From assembly GCA_020091685.1 (NCBI GenBank), contig CM034597.1, forward strand, positions 32,516,801-32,580,800: DNA of 64,000 nucleotides, read 5' to 3'. The DNA comes from Lutjanus erythropterus. Its lineage: Eukaryota > Chordata > Actinopteri > Lutjaniformes > Lutjanidae. This document shows, in pieces, positions 40,213 through 51,384 of this stretch; position 1 is the first letter of the stretch; every line of letters starts with the position of its first letter. Position numbers and translations under genes: made by a program. The notes under the pieces were generated by a model. That model saw only the letters and a program-made list of their open reading frames with translations, ran no database searches and was not told the DNA's origin.

Positions 40213-41404
40213 GTACATGCTTGAGTCATGGCTGACTGCTTTTATTTTATTAAGAAAAGGAGAGTGGACACACTTTAAGCCAAAAGAAAAACTAATATTA
40301 TTCAAACAAAACATGCTGTATACACTTCAAATTTACTATTTTAAAGGATAGTTTTTATTATATATTTATTATATTTGTGATAAATATCATTTTGTGGACC
40401 TTTTTATCACAGTATCATACACTGAGTTTTTGGTATCTTTACATCCGTCAGTATCGTGATTAGAGCTGAACTATTACTCAATTAGTATATAATGTGAGGA
40501 TTTTATCTATACTGCTGACACCTATAGTTAAGTATTAACATGCATATCACCCTGACGCTTTCTCGTGATAACCCTGGTGTAAAAGTGTTGTGTGGGTGAG
40601 AGAACAGAACCATCACAAGAGCACCACACAACCAGGTCAACATCATCATCATGATGGCTCCCAACCAGCCACTTCACTGACTCAAGTTATTACACTCCAA
40701 TGATGCATCATTAAAATGCTAAACACTGCCTCCTGACCGTTTCTGCACTCCAGACCTAACTACACTGTACACTGAAAAGTGTTAAAACAACGGGACACTT
40801 AAGTGTACACTGAAACCCTGATTAATGAACTTCAACTGTGTTTTTCTCGCCAGTTAATTGGTGTTACAAAGATGCTCGTTAGCAGCCCGGTGAACACACA
40901 AAGGTCTCGGTGTACGCTGTTCGGTCAGGCAGCTGGAGGAATGGACAAGTATTTTTTTTATTTCTCTCTTTCTCCTCGCTCCACAACCACCGCTGTGCTC
41001 TTTCAGTCTCCTCAGACGTCTCCTCAGACACATCTAATCTTCTCATCCCATGCTGCTCAATCTTCCTACGGTCAGTTAACCCAGATTAATGAGAAATTAA
41101 TCCCTTTATTCACTGTAAAAGTCTCCTCTCCTTTTAACCAGATAAGCTGCCACCACACTGCTGCCAGATGATAGGCCTAATAATAATAATATTAATAAAT
41201 GTCATTTATAAGAGCCTTTGTATTACACAGTATGTTCAACTCGGGTGTGTGTCTCAGATCAGATGGTTTTCAAAATGTATCAATCGTTCATCGACAAAAC
41301 ATGACAACAGAAATAGCATTGAAATTCCATCAGAATATTAATCAGCAACATTTTAGGTCATTAATCAAGCAGAAATGCCACACATCACAAATGACGGTTT
41401 GCAG

Positions 41405-41512
41405 TTTTTGATTCGTTATAAAGAACAGCCGATTGATTCACCAAATGATCGGCAAAAAAAAAAAAACAAGGCTAATCAATAATGAAAATAATTGGGAGTT
41501 GCAGCCTTAAAA
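41405..41512 (-). repeat. fragment of the AGGGCTGCAA element
   Basis: GCCGATTGATTCACCAAATG, an A run, GGCTAATCAATAATGAAAAT and AATTGGGAGTTGCAGCCTT; reversed relative to 22438. Confidence 0.6.
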
Positions 41513-41700
41513 CATAAAAGGAACCATTCAGATACACTTGATGAACGAGTAAACAAAACTTTTTAAGCAATACTTTTTTTTTCAGCTAGCAGGTGAGTTT
41601 CACAAAGCGAAGTTAAAATTGTTTTTCCATCTGTGATAAACTTTGTTTCCCCCATTTATTTCTGGAAAGAGTCATTAATCATTCAAGAATAACAGGCACA

Positions 41701-41702
<2 letters not shown>

Positions 41703-41735
<33 letters not shown>
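41703..41735 (+). repeat. (GT)n microsatellite
   Basis: 33 bases of GT followed by imperfect GCATGTGT units. Confidence 0.95.
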
Positions 41736-41736
<1 letters not shown>

Positions 41737-44519
41737 ATGTGTCGATATGTGTGCGTGAGCATGTACACTTGAGATTGACAAACACCACATCCTGCAGCGC
41801 TGCATGTATTGCTCCACTGTACGTGGCTATTTCCTGCTTTGCCATGTCATTAGTTTGTTATCAGCTACTGGCTTACAGGTGACTCATGCACACAATGAAC
41901 AATGACACCATACATCAACCGGGTTGCCTGGCAACCAGCATAGCTCTGACTGACTGTGCAGAAAGACAGGCTGATAGAAATCTTGGAAAAGAGCAGACAC
42001 TGCGAGGAGCATCATTTTACCAAACTTTCTGTCAGAAAACTCCACGAGGCATCGAAAGTTACATGAAAGTGTAAACTAGACAAGCCTGTCCATGCTTCAT
42101 TGTGCCTGAAGTACTTTGAACAGTAAGCAAAGATTGTGCTTGATGCAGCTAAAAGTACTGTCAGGGCTGACTTTTTTCCAAAGTGGAAAAATAAAAAAAA
42201 ATAAAAACCTTTCTGTGGCAAAACTATTTCTGCTACATGACAAGACTGAGATAAATGACTGAACATCTTTTCTGATTCCAGACGTTAACCCCCACTTCTT
42301 ACAGTGACTGAACAGGGGTGCCGAGGTGTGAAAAGGCTTTCCAGTCGTCTGTAAATCTGTTACACAAAACCTGTGTATGCTTTCGTGTGTGTAATGTAGT
42401 CTACAGTGTCATTGTTTTGATGTACCTGTATATTCCTGTTCATTCAACAAGCCTCTGATCTGTGCATTCACAATGCTTTGACAACAAACACTTCCCCAGC
42501 ACTTTCTATATCACTTCATGGTAAAAACATCCAGCAATTTCTCTAACTAAAGCAGGGAAAGATGTAAGTGCTTTTGAGTATACTTTAGGTGGCCCAAATA
42601 TAAGTTTATGTAAAAAATATTACAGAAAAAAACAATGTTGGGCAATTAACACGGCCTCCTGTAACTGTGACACTTGTCCACTTTTCCAGTGAATCATGGT
42701 TTGACGTTTCCTGAGGGCATGGTTTCCGATGAAAAACGGCCAAGACTTCTCAGCTAGCTGAGGAGACTGGCAGCACAAAACAGTAAATTATGTCCTAAGA
42801 TGTGTCCTATAGTCACTTAAACTCCTGGTTCTTCTGTAAGGTTCTCTTTAGCAGTCTGTTGTGTTAGTAGTAGCCATGATATATCAAAAGCTAGCTGGCA
42901 AAAAGTACTTTTTTATCATAGCAAGTTGAACTAAAAAGTGCAAAGGAATCAGGTTGTTTGTGGAACTTAATGCTGTGTTGATCACAGTAGCTAGCATAGA
43001 CATTGCCTGAACCATAGTGACACCAAAGTATAATATAAGCATGAAGCAATTTTGATATTCCTAGTGGTCCCTTAACGCCACTGAACAAACCAATTTTGGG
43101 TATCCAATAAAATTATTAACCAGTGCACATTCGATTTGTGCATGGTGAGAGAGGGAGAGAATTATTTTTTTTAACCAGAATAAGCACCAAATATCTCATA
43201 ACATATAAGTGATGACAAAAAAACCTAAAGCAATAAGGATTAAATAAAAGGTGGACTCCATATGTAGATCAGATTCTGAATCAGAATAAAAACCCAACAC
43301 GACAGTCAGTCAGTTTCATATCAGTCAATTAATTCAATTAAGATAATGAGATTTTTTTAATTAATAATAATCAGTAATGTGGATATATTAACTAAGTGGG
43401 TAAAGGTGAATACTGAACAGCTAGAACAGTCTGGCAAGTTCAGAAAATTACATGACTTTACTGTGAAGCAGCCTTTAAAAACAGGAAAAGACAAAACTGG
43501 GGCTGTTTCACAATATAATGAAATCTAAAATCTAAGACGATATTTAGTCTCATATCACAATATGAAATAATATTGCTATATTGCCCAGCCCTTAGTAAAT
43601 TATCTGATGTAAAACACCTCTCTTCTCTTAAAACATGCAAATCCCTGTAAATTTGCCAAAACAAGCTTGTTCTAAAAGGATTCAATCTCATCTTTTTTCC
43701 TTAATCAACTCAGTTTAGGTTGGTTTGGCTTACTTGCCGCCCAAGTCAAACAAATGCCGTCAGAGCTACTCCAGCGGTCTCATGCTTTCCAGTGTGACCT
43801 CCCTTCCAAGTTGGATACCTGTGGTTTCCCTCCATTGTGTTGTCAAACCAGTGTCAAACCATTTTCACACTGAAGGGGCCAAACCAAAGCCTGTTTTCCT
43901 GCCAACAACAACAGCTGCCATGGCAGCACACTGGGAGGTCCACTTTATAGGAGCAGGTCCCTTCTCTGAAAAGAGCAATAAGAACATTTTGCACCTTATG
44001 TTCAACTGTTTGTGCGCTCATACATATGACAGTGGGTGTCCTGCTGGGATGAACTTGATCACAAAACAACATGCAGGTAAAGACTACACTCCTGCTGTCA
44101 CTGGGAAAATGAAATTACAGTCAGTTTAATAGAAAATGGCAGTTATTTGAAATAAAATGTCATGAAAATTGAACTAAATTGTGCTGTTTTAATGTAAGTT
44201 TTGCTCTCGAGTTCCTTTAAAATCCATCGGTAATAAGGCACAAACAAAATGCATGCCTCCAGTGACTGCAGCGGCATGTGTGTGAGCTCCTGGTTTTGAA
44301 CAAATCATCAGTTAATCCCAGCACACCTACCAGTTCATCACCACAATCCTCAAATACCTCTACACCACTGGCACAGCCTATATTAGGTTGCTAAGCCAAC
44401 TGCTGCCAAGCTGGCAGACACACTGATTAAGATTAAGTCTACTTTCTGGGGCTGAAAAAGCCGTAAATCTTAGGTTTACACAGCAGAAAGAGGGAGAGAC
44501 GAGGGAGGGGAGGGGATCA

Positions 44520-46018
44520 CACTCCAGTGCATTGCTTCAAAGGAAACTTCAACGCGGTGACCGAGCACATGGGAGACCGAACCGCCCGCCAGGCAAACCA
44601 AGTCCGAGACAGCACAGATTCTGCACATTTAAGCTCCGAGGTGCTTTCATTAACTAGAATTCATACAGTCTCAATAATTAGTTACTTCACATAACCGCTC
44701 ATAGTCCCACCATCTTCGGTCAAAATTAGCTTCACCACCCAGTTCAAAAAGTTGAGGTTTTCCCTGATAGAAGTTGCTGTTTAGTCAAACCAACATGTGC
44801 CAAATATAGCAGCTGGCAACATCTAATGTCATATTCTACCAGATATGCTCATTAGCTGATACGTGAAGAACTTTGCAAGATCTAAAAGGGAGTTTTGATA
44901 AGAAACTTCAATACAGTGTAAAAACACGGGGGAGACCAAACCTCCAGCCAGGAAAGCCAAGTCCAAGACATTACAAAGTCTGCATGTTTTAAACTCCAGG
45001 GTGCTTTCATAACTACAGTGGTATGTCTGAATGATAACGCTGTAGTTACTGTGCCTAATCATCTGTTTTACACCACTTTATGCCTCATTTTGGTGATTTG
45101 TTGTGCCATTTTCCTGGGGCTTCATCCAGTCATTATCCAAATAATCTAATAACACAATTTTAACAATTCAACTGGGCAATTCGGCATCAGAAATACAAAC
45201 AGTGCTGTTTCGTTTCACATAACTTGATCGGCTCATATTCCCAGAGTTCATCAAAGTGAGTTGATTCTCCCTTTCCTTATAGAAGTTGCTGTTTAGTCAA
45301 GCATACATGTGTTGAATACAGCATTGGGCTACACTTAATCCCAAAATTACTCATGCCATTTTCTACCAGATATGCTCATTAGTTGATAAGCCAGGATGTG
45401 AAAATTTGCAAGATTTGAAAGGGAGTTTTGTAAAGAAAGTTCAATGCATAACACATGTGAGACCAAACACACAGGCAAACCAACTGTGTGACAGTACAAA
45501 GTCTGGCCATTCAAACTCCAGAGCAATTTCATAACTAACATTCATGCAGTCTATTTCTAAATGACTAAACTGTAGTTACTGCGTCTCATCATCTGTTTAT
45601 GCCTCATTTTGGTGATTTATCATGCCATTCCCTGGGGCTTCCGCCAACCATTATCCAAAAATTATCTAATATAATACATTTCACATCTAAATTGGGCACT
45701 TCAGCATCAGAAAAACAAAATTACAAGCACTTCAGTAATACTTCACTTGACATAACTTGGACGTCTCATATTCACCCAGTCTTCCATCAAAATGTGCTTC
45801 ACCAGGGTGGACAGCAAACCTGTTCCAAAAAAAGTTGTCTCTTTCCTGATAGAAGTTGCTGTTTAGTCAAGTCTGCCTGCGCCGAATACAGCAGTGGGAC
45901 ACAATTAATCCTAAAAACACCTCGTGTTGTACTCTACTTTCTGTCCCTATTAGCTGCTAAGCGAGAATAAGAAAAATCGCAAGCTTTTTAAAGGTAGTTT
46001 GGTTCAGAGTGCACTCAC
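44520..46018. repeat. nos1ap: tandem array of three diverged 0.36-0.57 kb units next to nos1ap exon 2
   Basis: TAGAAGTTGCTGTTTAGTCAA recurs at about 44768, 45280 and 45850. GAGACC(A/G)AAC...CCAGGAAAGCCAAGTC-type segments recur at 44573, 44932 and 45460. ATATGCTCATTAG(C/T)TGATA is at about 44843 and 45370, and CTATTAGCTGCTAAG at about 45946. GCCTCATTTTGGTGATTT is at about 45082 and 45601. The segment GCAAGATCTAAAAGGGAGTT has its last relative at 45980-46000, so the array ends at or within about 20 bases of the exon 2 donor (46018). Units are diverged by indels; the first lacks a middle block. Frames at 44829-45062, 45347-45541 and 45599-45970 are inside the array and not genes. Confidence 0.8.
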
Positions 46019-46090
46019 CCGTATTCTTCTCATCGCAGCCACTATCTCCACTCGGCTGCTCGGCCGCGTCACATCCAGACTGCCGATGTA
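46019..46090 (-). CDS. nos1ap: nos1ap exon 2 (24 codons)
   Basis: An acceptor AG (46092-46091) follows a modest pyrimidine tract. The 24 codons read [16 protein letters not shown]...MRRIR, and a strong donor GTGAGT follows at 46018-46013. It is the first strand and helix portion of the PTB domain, phase 0 at both ends. The intronic sequence immediately after the donor belongs to a local tandem-repeat array (44520-46018). Confidence 0.93.
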
Positions 46091-46548
46091 CTGTTGCCAG
46101 GAAGGTAAAATATGACAGGTACAACACATTAATGAAACAATAAGTGGTATACACTTGATTTTCATTGATATAAACAGTTCAAGTGCCAACTTAAGGTAAT
46201 AATTAACTAACTTCAGGCTCAACTGTCTGACAACTTGTGAGCTAAAATCTCTCGGGATTAAAGATTTCGGTACCGAACAGGTCGTCTGAGGTTCTTTAAA
46301 ACCAGTTTTTTAATACAAACCCTGAACAGAGAAGTTCAGTTCGACTGTTTAGACACGTTAGCTAGGAAGTCAACACACAAAACACACGGGATAAAAACCT
46401 TAACGACAAGCTATCTACTCTTTACAGTTGCTTGTGAATTTACCTTTGCCTCGAAGTTGATCCCATGTTGGAATGCTTCCTCGTTGTGCAGCGGGATCCT
46501 CAAATCATGCCCATCATCAACGAGGTTGTACTTGGTTTTTGCAGGCAT
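46019..46548 (-). CDS. nos1ap: nos1ap, exons 1-2 (N-terminus of the NOS1 adaptor protein / CAPON), 3' part off-window
   Basis: NOS1AP is a cytosolic adaptor: an N-terminal PTB domain binds cargo such as Dexras1 and Scribble, and a C-terminal PDZ-binding tail docks on neuronal nitric oxide synthase. Two exons join in frame (phase 0) to 59 residues beginning [18 protein letters not shown] and ending [11 protein letters not shown] recognise this as the very conserved start of NOS1AP; the PTB domain begins around [15 protein letters not shown]. Exon sizes are 105 coding nt and 72 nt, separated by a 353-nt GT-AG intron. The start ATG (46546-46548) lies in the CpG-rich block expected for a 5' exon. 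The next expected segment (YEFKAKN..., the lysine-rich stretch and the rest of the PTB domain) was searched for by eye down to position 1 and not found, so the remaining exons lie off the left edge. Fish may carry two nos1ap paralogues; I cannot say which this is. Identity is secure, paralogue open. Confidence 0.93.
46091..46443 (-). other. nos1ap: nos1ap intron 1 (353 nt)
   Basis: Bounded by GT (46443-46442) and AG (46092-46091) on the minus strand. No repeat or exon was recognised inside. It is very short compared with the human first intron, which is known to be tens of kilobases long. Confidence 0.85.
46444..46548 (-). CDS. nos1ap: nos1ap coding exon 1 (35 codons, with start codon)
   Basis: The ATG at 46548-46546 opens a 35-codon exon ending FEAK, followed directly by a GTAAAT donor (46443-46438). 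It differs from the human exon, as I recall it, at only a few positions (A for S at residue 3, E for D in HNEEAF, N for C near the end). The reading frame on the opposite strand through this exon (46465-46797) is a shadow. Confidence 0.93.
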
Positions 46549-46559
46549 TTTAAAACTAT

Positions 46560-47060
46560 TTTCTACTCCACACTACCAGATGAAACAGGAGAATATCAGC
46601 GGGAAGCGAACCCGGGTCGGTTTAACAGGCAAGTAATCCAAGAAAAAACAATCCCAAAATCCGGTTTTAGTGCACGGTCTCCATCGCAGCGAACCGTCCC
46701 GGCGTTGCAACGCGGCTACACCGCCCTCAACAGCGGCCAAGTGGCGGCAACTACTTCACCAGCGCTCCGGCGGATATATTCGCCCTCACTGCTTTGAAAA
46801 AACGAAACACATGTAAGCCTCTAGAAACAGCGACGTGCGGTGCGGACAGATGCGTTTTCCCGACTTTTCCTGTGGTGAGTGTGGAAGTTGGTTGGGTCCT
46901 GCCTCCTGCCCCGGACTCTACCCCTCCGCCCCCAACCCCCCGCACGGAGGGAGGGTGTGATTGGAGGAGTCTGGGGATCCCACCTGTTTCCATTGGAACA
47001 GAGGCGCACCGTGGCTCCCGGGAGGAGGGGCTCGAAGCCTGGTACCTGCCCCCTCTTTTC
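46560..47060 (-). promoter_or_regulatory. CpG-rich promoter / 5'UTR region of nos1ap
   Basis: About 35 CpG dinucleotides fall in roughly 480 bases here, against very few per kilobase elsewhere, so this looks like an unmethylated CpG-island promoter. Read on the minus strand it contains two CCAAT motifs (near 46960 and 46993), a GGGGGCGGAG Sp1-type box (about 46925-46933) and a G-run cluster (46909-46941). The transcription start is not determined; a TATA-like AATATAT lies near 46775 but CpG-island promoters commonly lack a functional TATA box. The 5'UTR occupies the part next to 46549. Confidence 0.65.
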
Positions 47061-47073
47061 CCCTCCTACCCTC

Positions 47074-47098
47074 CACACACACACACACACACACACAC
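47074..47098 (+). repeat. (CA)n microsatellite upstream of nos1ap
   Basis: 25 bases of CA at the outer edge of the CpG-rich promoter region. Confidence 0.95.
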
Positions 47099-48126
47099 GC
47101 ACGCTCATGAGAATAACCTGAATGAATGGTGTCGCCTACTGCATGGTCATATTTCTATTCCGTAAACGTTTGATTTGTTATTTTCAGAGGTGATGCATTA
47201 ATTTGCAATGTTTTTATTAGCACAATAAGAACATTTGGAAAATAAATTACCTGCTGGCTAACGCAAAAAGAATGACATCCTTTGACTGAAGAAAAAAAAT
47301 AGTACGTCAGATGGTAATTTACACCCTAAGAATTCAATTCAAATCCAATCTGTTCTGATGGGAATAAAAAACGTTCACAGGAGTTTACAGATGGGGCTGA
47401 TGTGAAGTAGCCACAAACCCCTGCCTGTGTATGGAGTAAGAAGGGCAAGGCTACCAACTAGTGGCCATGTGGAGAAATCAAAAAAGATGAGAATAAGAAA
47501 TAATACTTCCTCACCTTGAGACCTCACAAATAGTGAGGATTTGGACTTTTTGTCCCTTCTCTTGAAAGAAAATTGATGCTGCAGACTTTACAAAAGCAAA
47601 ATTCTTCTTAAGAAATAGGAATTCTTCTTAGGAAGTCTGCTTTGGTGTCGTCATATTGTATCATATCTTGACTTTTAAAGTCGTATGGTGCTTATACACG
47701 ACGTACCAGATTTGAGAAATAAAGGGGAACTGTGGTCCCAGGAGGAAATAGGGAAACTGGGATTATCTGGAGGGTTGGCAAGTATAATGATATGATTTCT
47801 CTCTTTCAGTTTTCTGTCTCTGACACACACACATAACAAATTAACCCACTGAAATGAATAAAAAGTTTGTACACATTTATTGTGACTCCAGGCTTATTAC
47901 ATACAGAAATAATTGGACAAAACATGCCACAAGGGCAGAATCCTACCTCTTTGAAGTTATTTTAAACCAGAAATCCATTATCTACAGACTAAAGTACCTT
48001 AAATCTCTGAATTAATTACTTGTGCTTCCCTTTTTGCATCATTGCACCAACTATGGACAGGATGCATTAATAATCAAACATGTAAAGACAGAAACATAGC
48101 ATCTGAATCTTCACTTTGGTCTTTTT

Positions 48127-48480
48127 AAAGTCCAGTGTATTAGATTTAAGGAGAGTTACTGGCCAAATATGGCAAAAATTTAGGTATATCACCAGAAAAT
48201 AAGAATCGCTATTTTCAGTGCATTGGAACAAACCATTTATCTCTACAGAGGGATGGGGTTCTCTTCCACAGATTCCTCCATAATGCATCGCCATGTTTCT
48301 GCAGTAGCTCAGAACAGACAAACCAAACACTGGCTCTGGATACAGTTTTTCACATTTTTTACAAAGTTCACAACCACCAGGTGTTTGCAGTCTGCAAACT
48401 CACAAGTCCATGCCACTACATATTTCTTCAGGGAACAAATGCCATTTTCTAACCTTAATCCTGATGAGAAAAGATGAAGT
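48127..48480 (+). mobile_element. non-autonomous element of the TTAAAGTCCAGTGT type
   Basis: Starts TTTAAAGTCCAGTGTATTAG-ATTTAAGG; continues CACCAGAAAATAAGAATCGC, CTCTTCCACAGATTCC, GCATCGCCATGTTTCTGCAG, CAGAACAGACAAACCAAACA-CTGGCTC. This order is that of a high-copy teleost element (recalled). Relatives in the window: 51385-52530 (reversed) and 63116-63256. Confidence 0.7.
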
Positions 48481-48604
48481 GGCATTTCGGTAAAAATCAA
48501 AGACTTCTATTCATTACTTTAGGTAAAGCAAAATAGCAAAAATATACCTCTATGTGCTGTCTAATTGAAAAAGAAAACCACATTTTGAAGATGGTTTAAA
48601 GACA

Positions 48605-48720
48605 TTGCTGTAAAAGCAGCAGCTATTCACATCACAAGTTAGCTAAATGCTAGCTAACTAGCTTCTGAATGATTGATGTAGATTAGCTAGCTAGGCCACT
48701 CTGTCGCTATTACAGGAAAA
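48605..48720. repeat. short inverted-repeat element (GCTGTAAAAGC...GCTATTACAGG)
   Basis: The left tip GCTGTAAAAGCAGC and the right tip GTCGCTATTACAGG are complementary. The interior has GTTAGCTAAATGCTAGCTAA and TTAGCTAGCTAGG, as in the centre of the fold-back at 39824-40212. Confidence 0.55.
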
Positions 48721-49507
48721 AGAGAGAGGTCACTTGCATCGGCATGAGTCAGATCGTATTTAAGTTGCTGAATAATGCTACAAAAAAAAGTAGCTTTAGT
48801 CTAAAATCTAAAAATAATATCATCCCAAACATAATATGGTTAAAACATAGGCTACAGTTAATGTCGCTAAGTTATAGATCATGTACAATGATAGCATGCG
48901 AGTGTTATTAATAAATAATTTTTAAAAAGCTCCCTCAGTCTGAGCATCCTCATTCTGTTCAAGCATCTGGAATTAAAGTGTCTCCAGTGCAGGAGACCCT
49001 CCATAAACCACAGTGATATGTGGTCAGTAGACACAGTAGAGCCGTGTTCATGTTTAATGCAGTTGTTGTCATGTTGTATAATGCACGGACCATCTGTGTC
49101 ATCCTGCAAGTAAAGATGCAGCGCTTCCCCAAAGGTGGTCCCAGGCGGGGAGGAAAGGGGAAGTGGGGCAGCAGTAATTCACATTCTCATCACCACTTTG
49201 GAAATATATGAAGTACAGCTGCTAATGGTGTCCTGGGGGCTTATAGGGTGGCAGGATGATGTTGCATATGATTTACTCTGGATGTTATGGGTTCAGAATG
49301 GCATCTGCTGCCAAATTTCGTCACGTACCCTTCAGCCCTCACTCATGATTATTGCCCTGCTTTGCTGTATAAAGTCAGATTAAAACAGCATCATTAATTC
49401 ATTCCTCCATTTAATTTTTGAACGCTGCCTGTGTGATGCTTCTTTGAAGTGAGAAAAACAAAACAAGGTGAGACAATGTCCATGCTTTAAATGACCAAGC
49501 GTTAAGT

Positions 49508-49975
49508 TTTCAGGGAGTTAGGTTTTCTTCAAACTTGGCACAAATCTTCAGTAGGACTCAAGGATGAACTGGTTAGTTTTTGGTGGTAAGAGAGGTGAAG
49601 GTCCCTGTGACCTCATTTCCATCCCAAACTTTAACAGAATTTCTTAAAATTCGGCTCAGACGTCCACTTGGAAACGAGGCTGAACAGATTAGAATTCGGA
49701 GATCAAAGGTCAAGATCACCGTGACCTCAGAGCCGGCCCCATTCTTGTGCAATATCTCAGGAACATCTGGATGTGATTTTTTTATAATTTAGTACAATTT
49801 TCCATTCGGACTCAAGGATGAGCTTATTAGAATTTGGGGGTCAAAGATCAAGGTCAGTGTGAACTCACAAAACATGTTTTTGGCCGTAACTCAAGAATTC
49901 ATTCTGTAATTCTAACAAACTAGTCAATACAGATCAGTATAACATCCATTTTGCCAATTAATATGCCCACAGAGG
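49508..49975. repeat. interspersed repeat with internal imperfect tandem units
   Basis: The phrases GGACTCAAGGATGA(A/G)CT, TTAGAATT(C/T)GG, GGTCAAAG(A/G)TCAAG and GTGACCTCA return two to three times about 100-170 bases apart (49556, 49690-49725, 49808-49865). This structure is common in teleost genomes (recalled). No gene. Confidence 0.65.
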
Positions 49976-49989
49976 CAGGAAGTAAAGAA

Positions 49990-50330
49990 GTAAAGATGGT
50001 TAGTTACTGTAATTAAGTAGTTTTCACATATCTTTACTTGAGTATTTATTTTTCTGACTACTTTTACTTTTACTCCTTACATTTTAACACAAATATCTGT
50101 ATTTTCAACTCCTTACATCTTCAAAACAGGCATTCCTTCACGCAGCACCAGAGGCAGCTCATGTACAACATAAAAGATGTGACCAGACGAAAAAGGCATA
50201 AGAAGAGAAAAGCAACATAAAAGACAAAATAAGACGTACAAGACGCTTTTCACTTTTATGCTTTGAATATATTTCAGAGCCTGTATCTGTACTTCTACTT
50301 TTGTCACCTCTGTTAATACCGTTCACGAGA
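49990..50330. repeat. interspersed repeat (ACTTGAGTATTT...ACTTTTACTCC type)
   Basis: ATCTTTACTTGAGTATTTAT-TTTTCTGACTACTTTTACTT and CTGTACTTCTACTTTTGTCA-CC belong to a repeat I recall as common in fish. A matching tail ACTTAAGTAAAGGATCTGAG-TACTTCTTCCACCAG lies at 53099-53135. Confidence 0.5.
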
Positions 50331-51384
50331 TTCCTTTAAAATCTTCATTACATATATTTTACTACATATTATATGAGTATGGATAGCAACTTGGTTGGTG
50401 AAGGCACACAACCATGAAGCAGTAGTCTTAGTTCTCTCTGCAGTAATGTGAAGGATGTGCCCATAAAAACTGCTGTATAACACTATTTGTCTTTAAAAGT
50501 CCCTGAGGTCACAGCCACCTTGCTCTCTTGACAGACAAACAGCTAGACTGCAGACAAGAACAGCTGGTGTCTCTGCATGAGGAATTATTGCTGAATACAA
50601 CCGGTTCCCCTCTGCGGGGCCCCGAGTGCTCTTAAGGCTCTTCAAAAAGGCTAGAGAGCGACCTAATCCCTGCTCGGTCTTCAAATACATGTTGATCTGT
50701 TGATTAGGGCTTTGGCTTTTTAAGCATATGCTCCCTACACGAAGTGGGTTTTGGAGATCAGTGCACAATAACAGCATGGTTCCACTTAAAAGGCAAAAGG
50801 CAGCATGTAAGGCTTTCACAGCCACACAGCAAACAAAAAAACCTGGCTGCAATACTGTAGACTCTCTCTGCAGAGTGGGTGAGCAATACCACAAAAGCTT
50901 TTTACGGTTTGGGCAGATCTCAGCCTGCGAGTGTGTCATGGTGTCAAGGGAGGCCTTTTATTTCTACACAATACCAGTAATCCTACATAAGACAGTGGGT
51001 GTCACATGTATTAGACACATCAGATGTAATGATGTGTTTGCCCTCAGGTGCTAAAATTGTAACTGTCTGAGGTAAACTGTCTTATAGTAGTATGCCTAGA
51101 GTGTACCAGTGCATGCTGGGATAGAGACTGAACACAACAAGTGGTTTAGAAAATGAATGGATGGCTGCAGATTTAAAGATGATGCTCACAGGTGTCTGTG
51201 TTTACAAGGAACATAATCCTAAAACTTGTAATATTGTCCAAAACCTCTCAAATTTGGTATTTGCATGCCCAAAATGTATTATTTGGTCTTATTTCATTTT
51301 TATGTGATTATAGCATCTTACCAAGTTTTCTGATGGCACAATTTTTTGTGGAAAAAACAGAGAAAAACAACGTCTGAGCTCAAA

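Larger units (their letters stand above)
1..46018 (-). other. nos1ap: nos1ap intron 2 (partial, at least 46 kb)
   Basis: Inference: the exon 2 donor is at 46018 and no exon coding for the next PTB-domain segment is visible to position 1. No other gene is supported within it: open frames here are short, unrelated to known families and often lie in low-complexity or repeat DNA. Stretches without a separate entry hold unrecognised AT-rich sequence: 516-4960, 5736-9014, 14432-18549, 19946-22437, 22701-25236, 31400-33927, 35211-36009, 37221-38910, 40213-41404 and 41736-44519. A nested gene of very small exons cannot be excluded by eye. Confidence 0.75.

Noticed and set aside
43725-44129. 134-codon frame on the plus strand
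   Set aside because: No family resemblance, no context, opposite to an overlapping frame of similar quality. Treated as chance.
45599-45970. 123-codon frame on the plus strand
   Set aside because: Lies wholly inside the tandem-repeat array; the other units do not keep the frame open.
46465-46797. 110-codon frame on the plus strand across the nos1ap start
   Set aside because: Antisense shadow of nos1ap exon 1 and its CpG-rich 5'UTR.
50493-50939. 148-codon open frame on the minus strand, the longest in the window
   Set aside because: No recognisable domain, no signal peptide, composition like random translation, no splice or promoter context. A chance frame, though the region could be conserved for other reasons.
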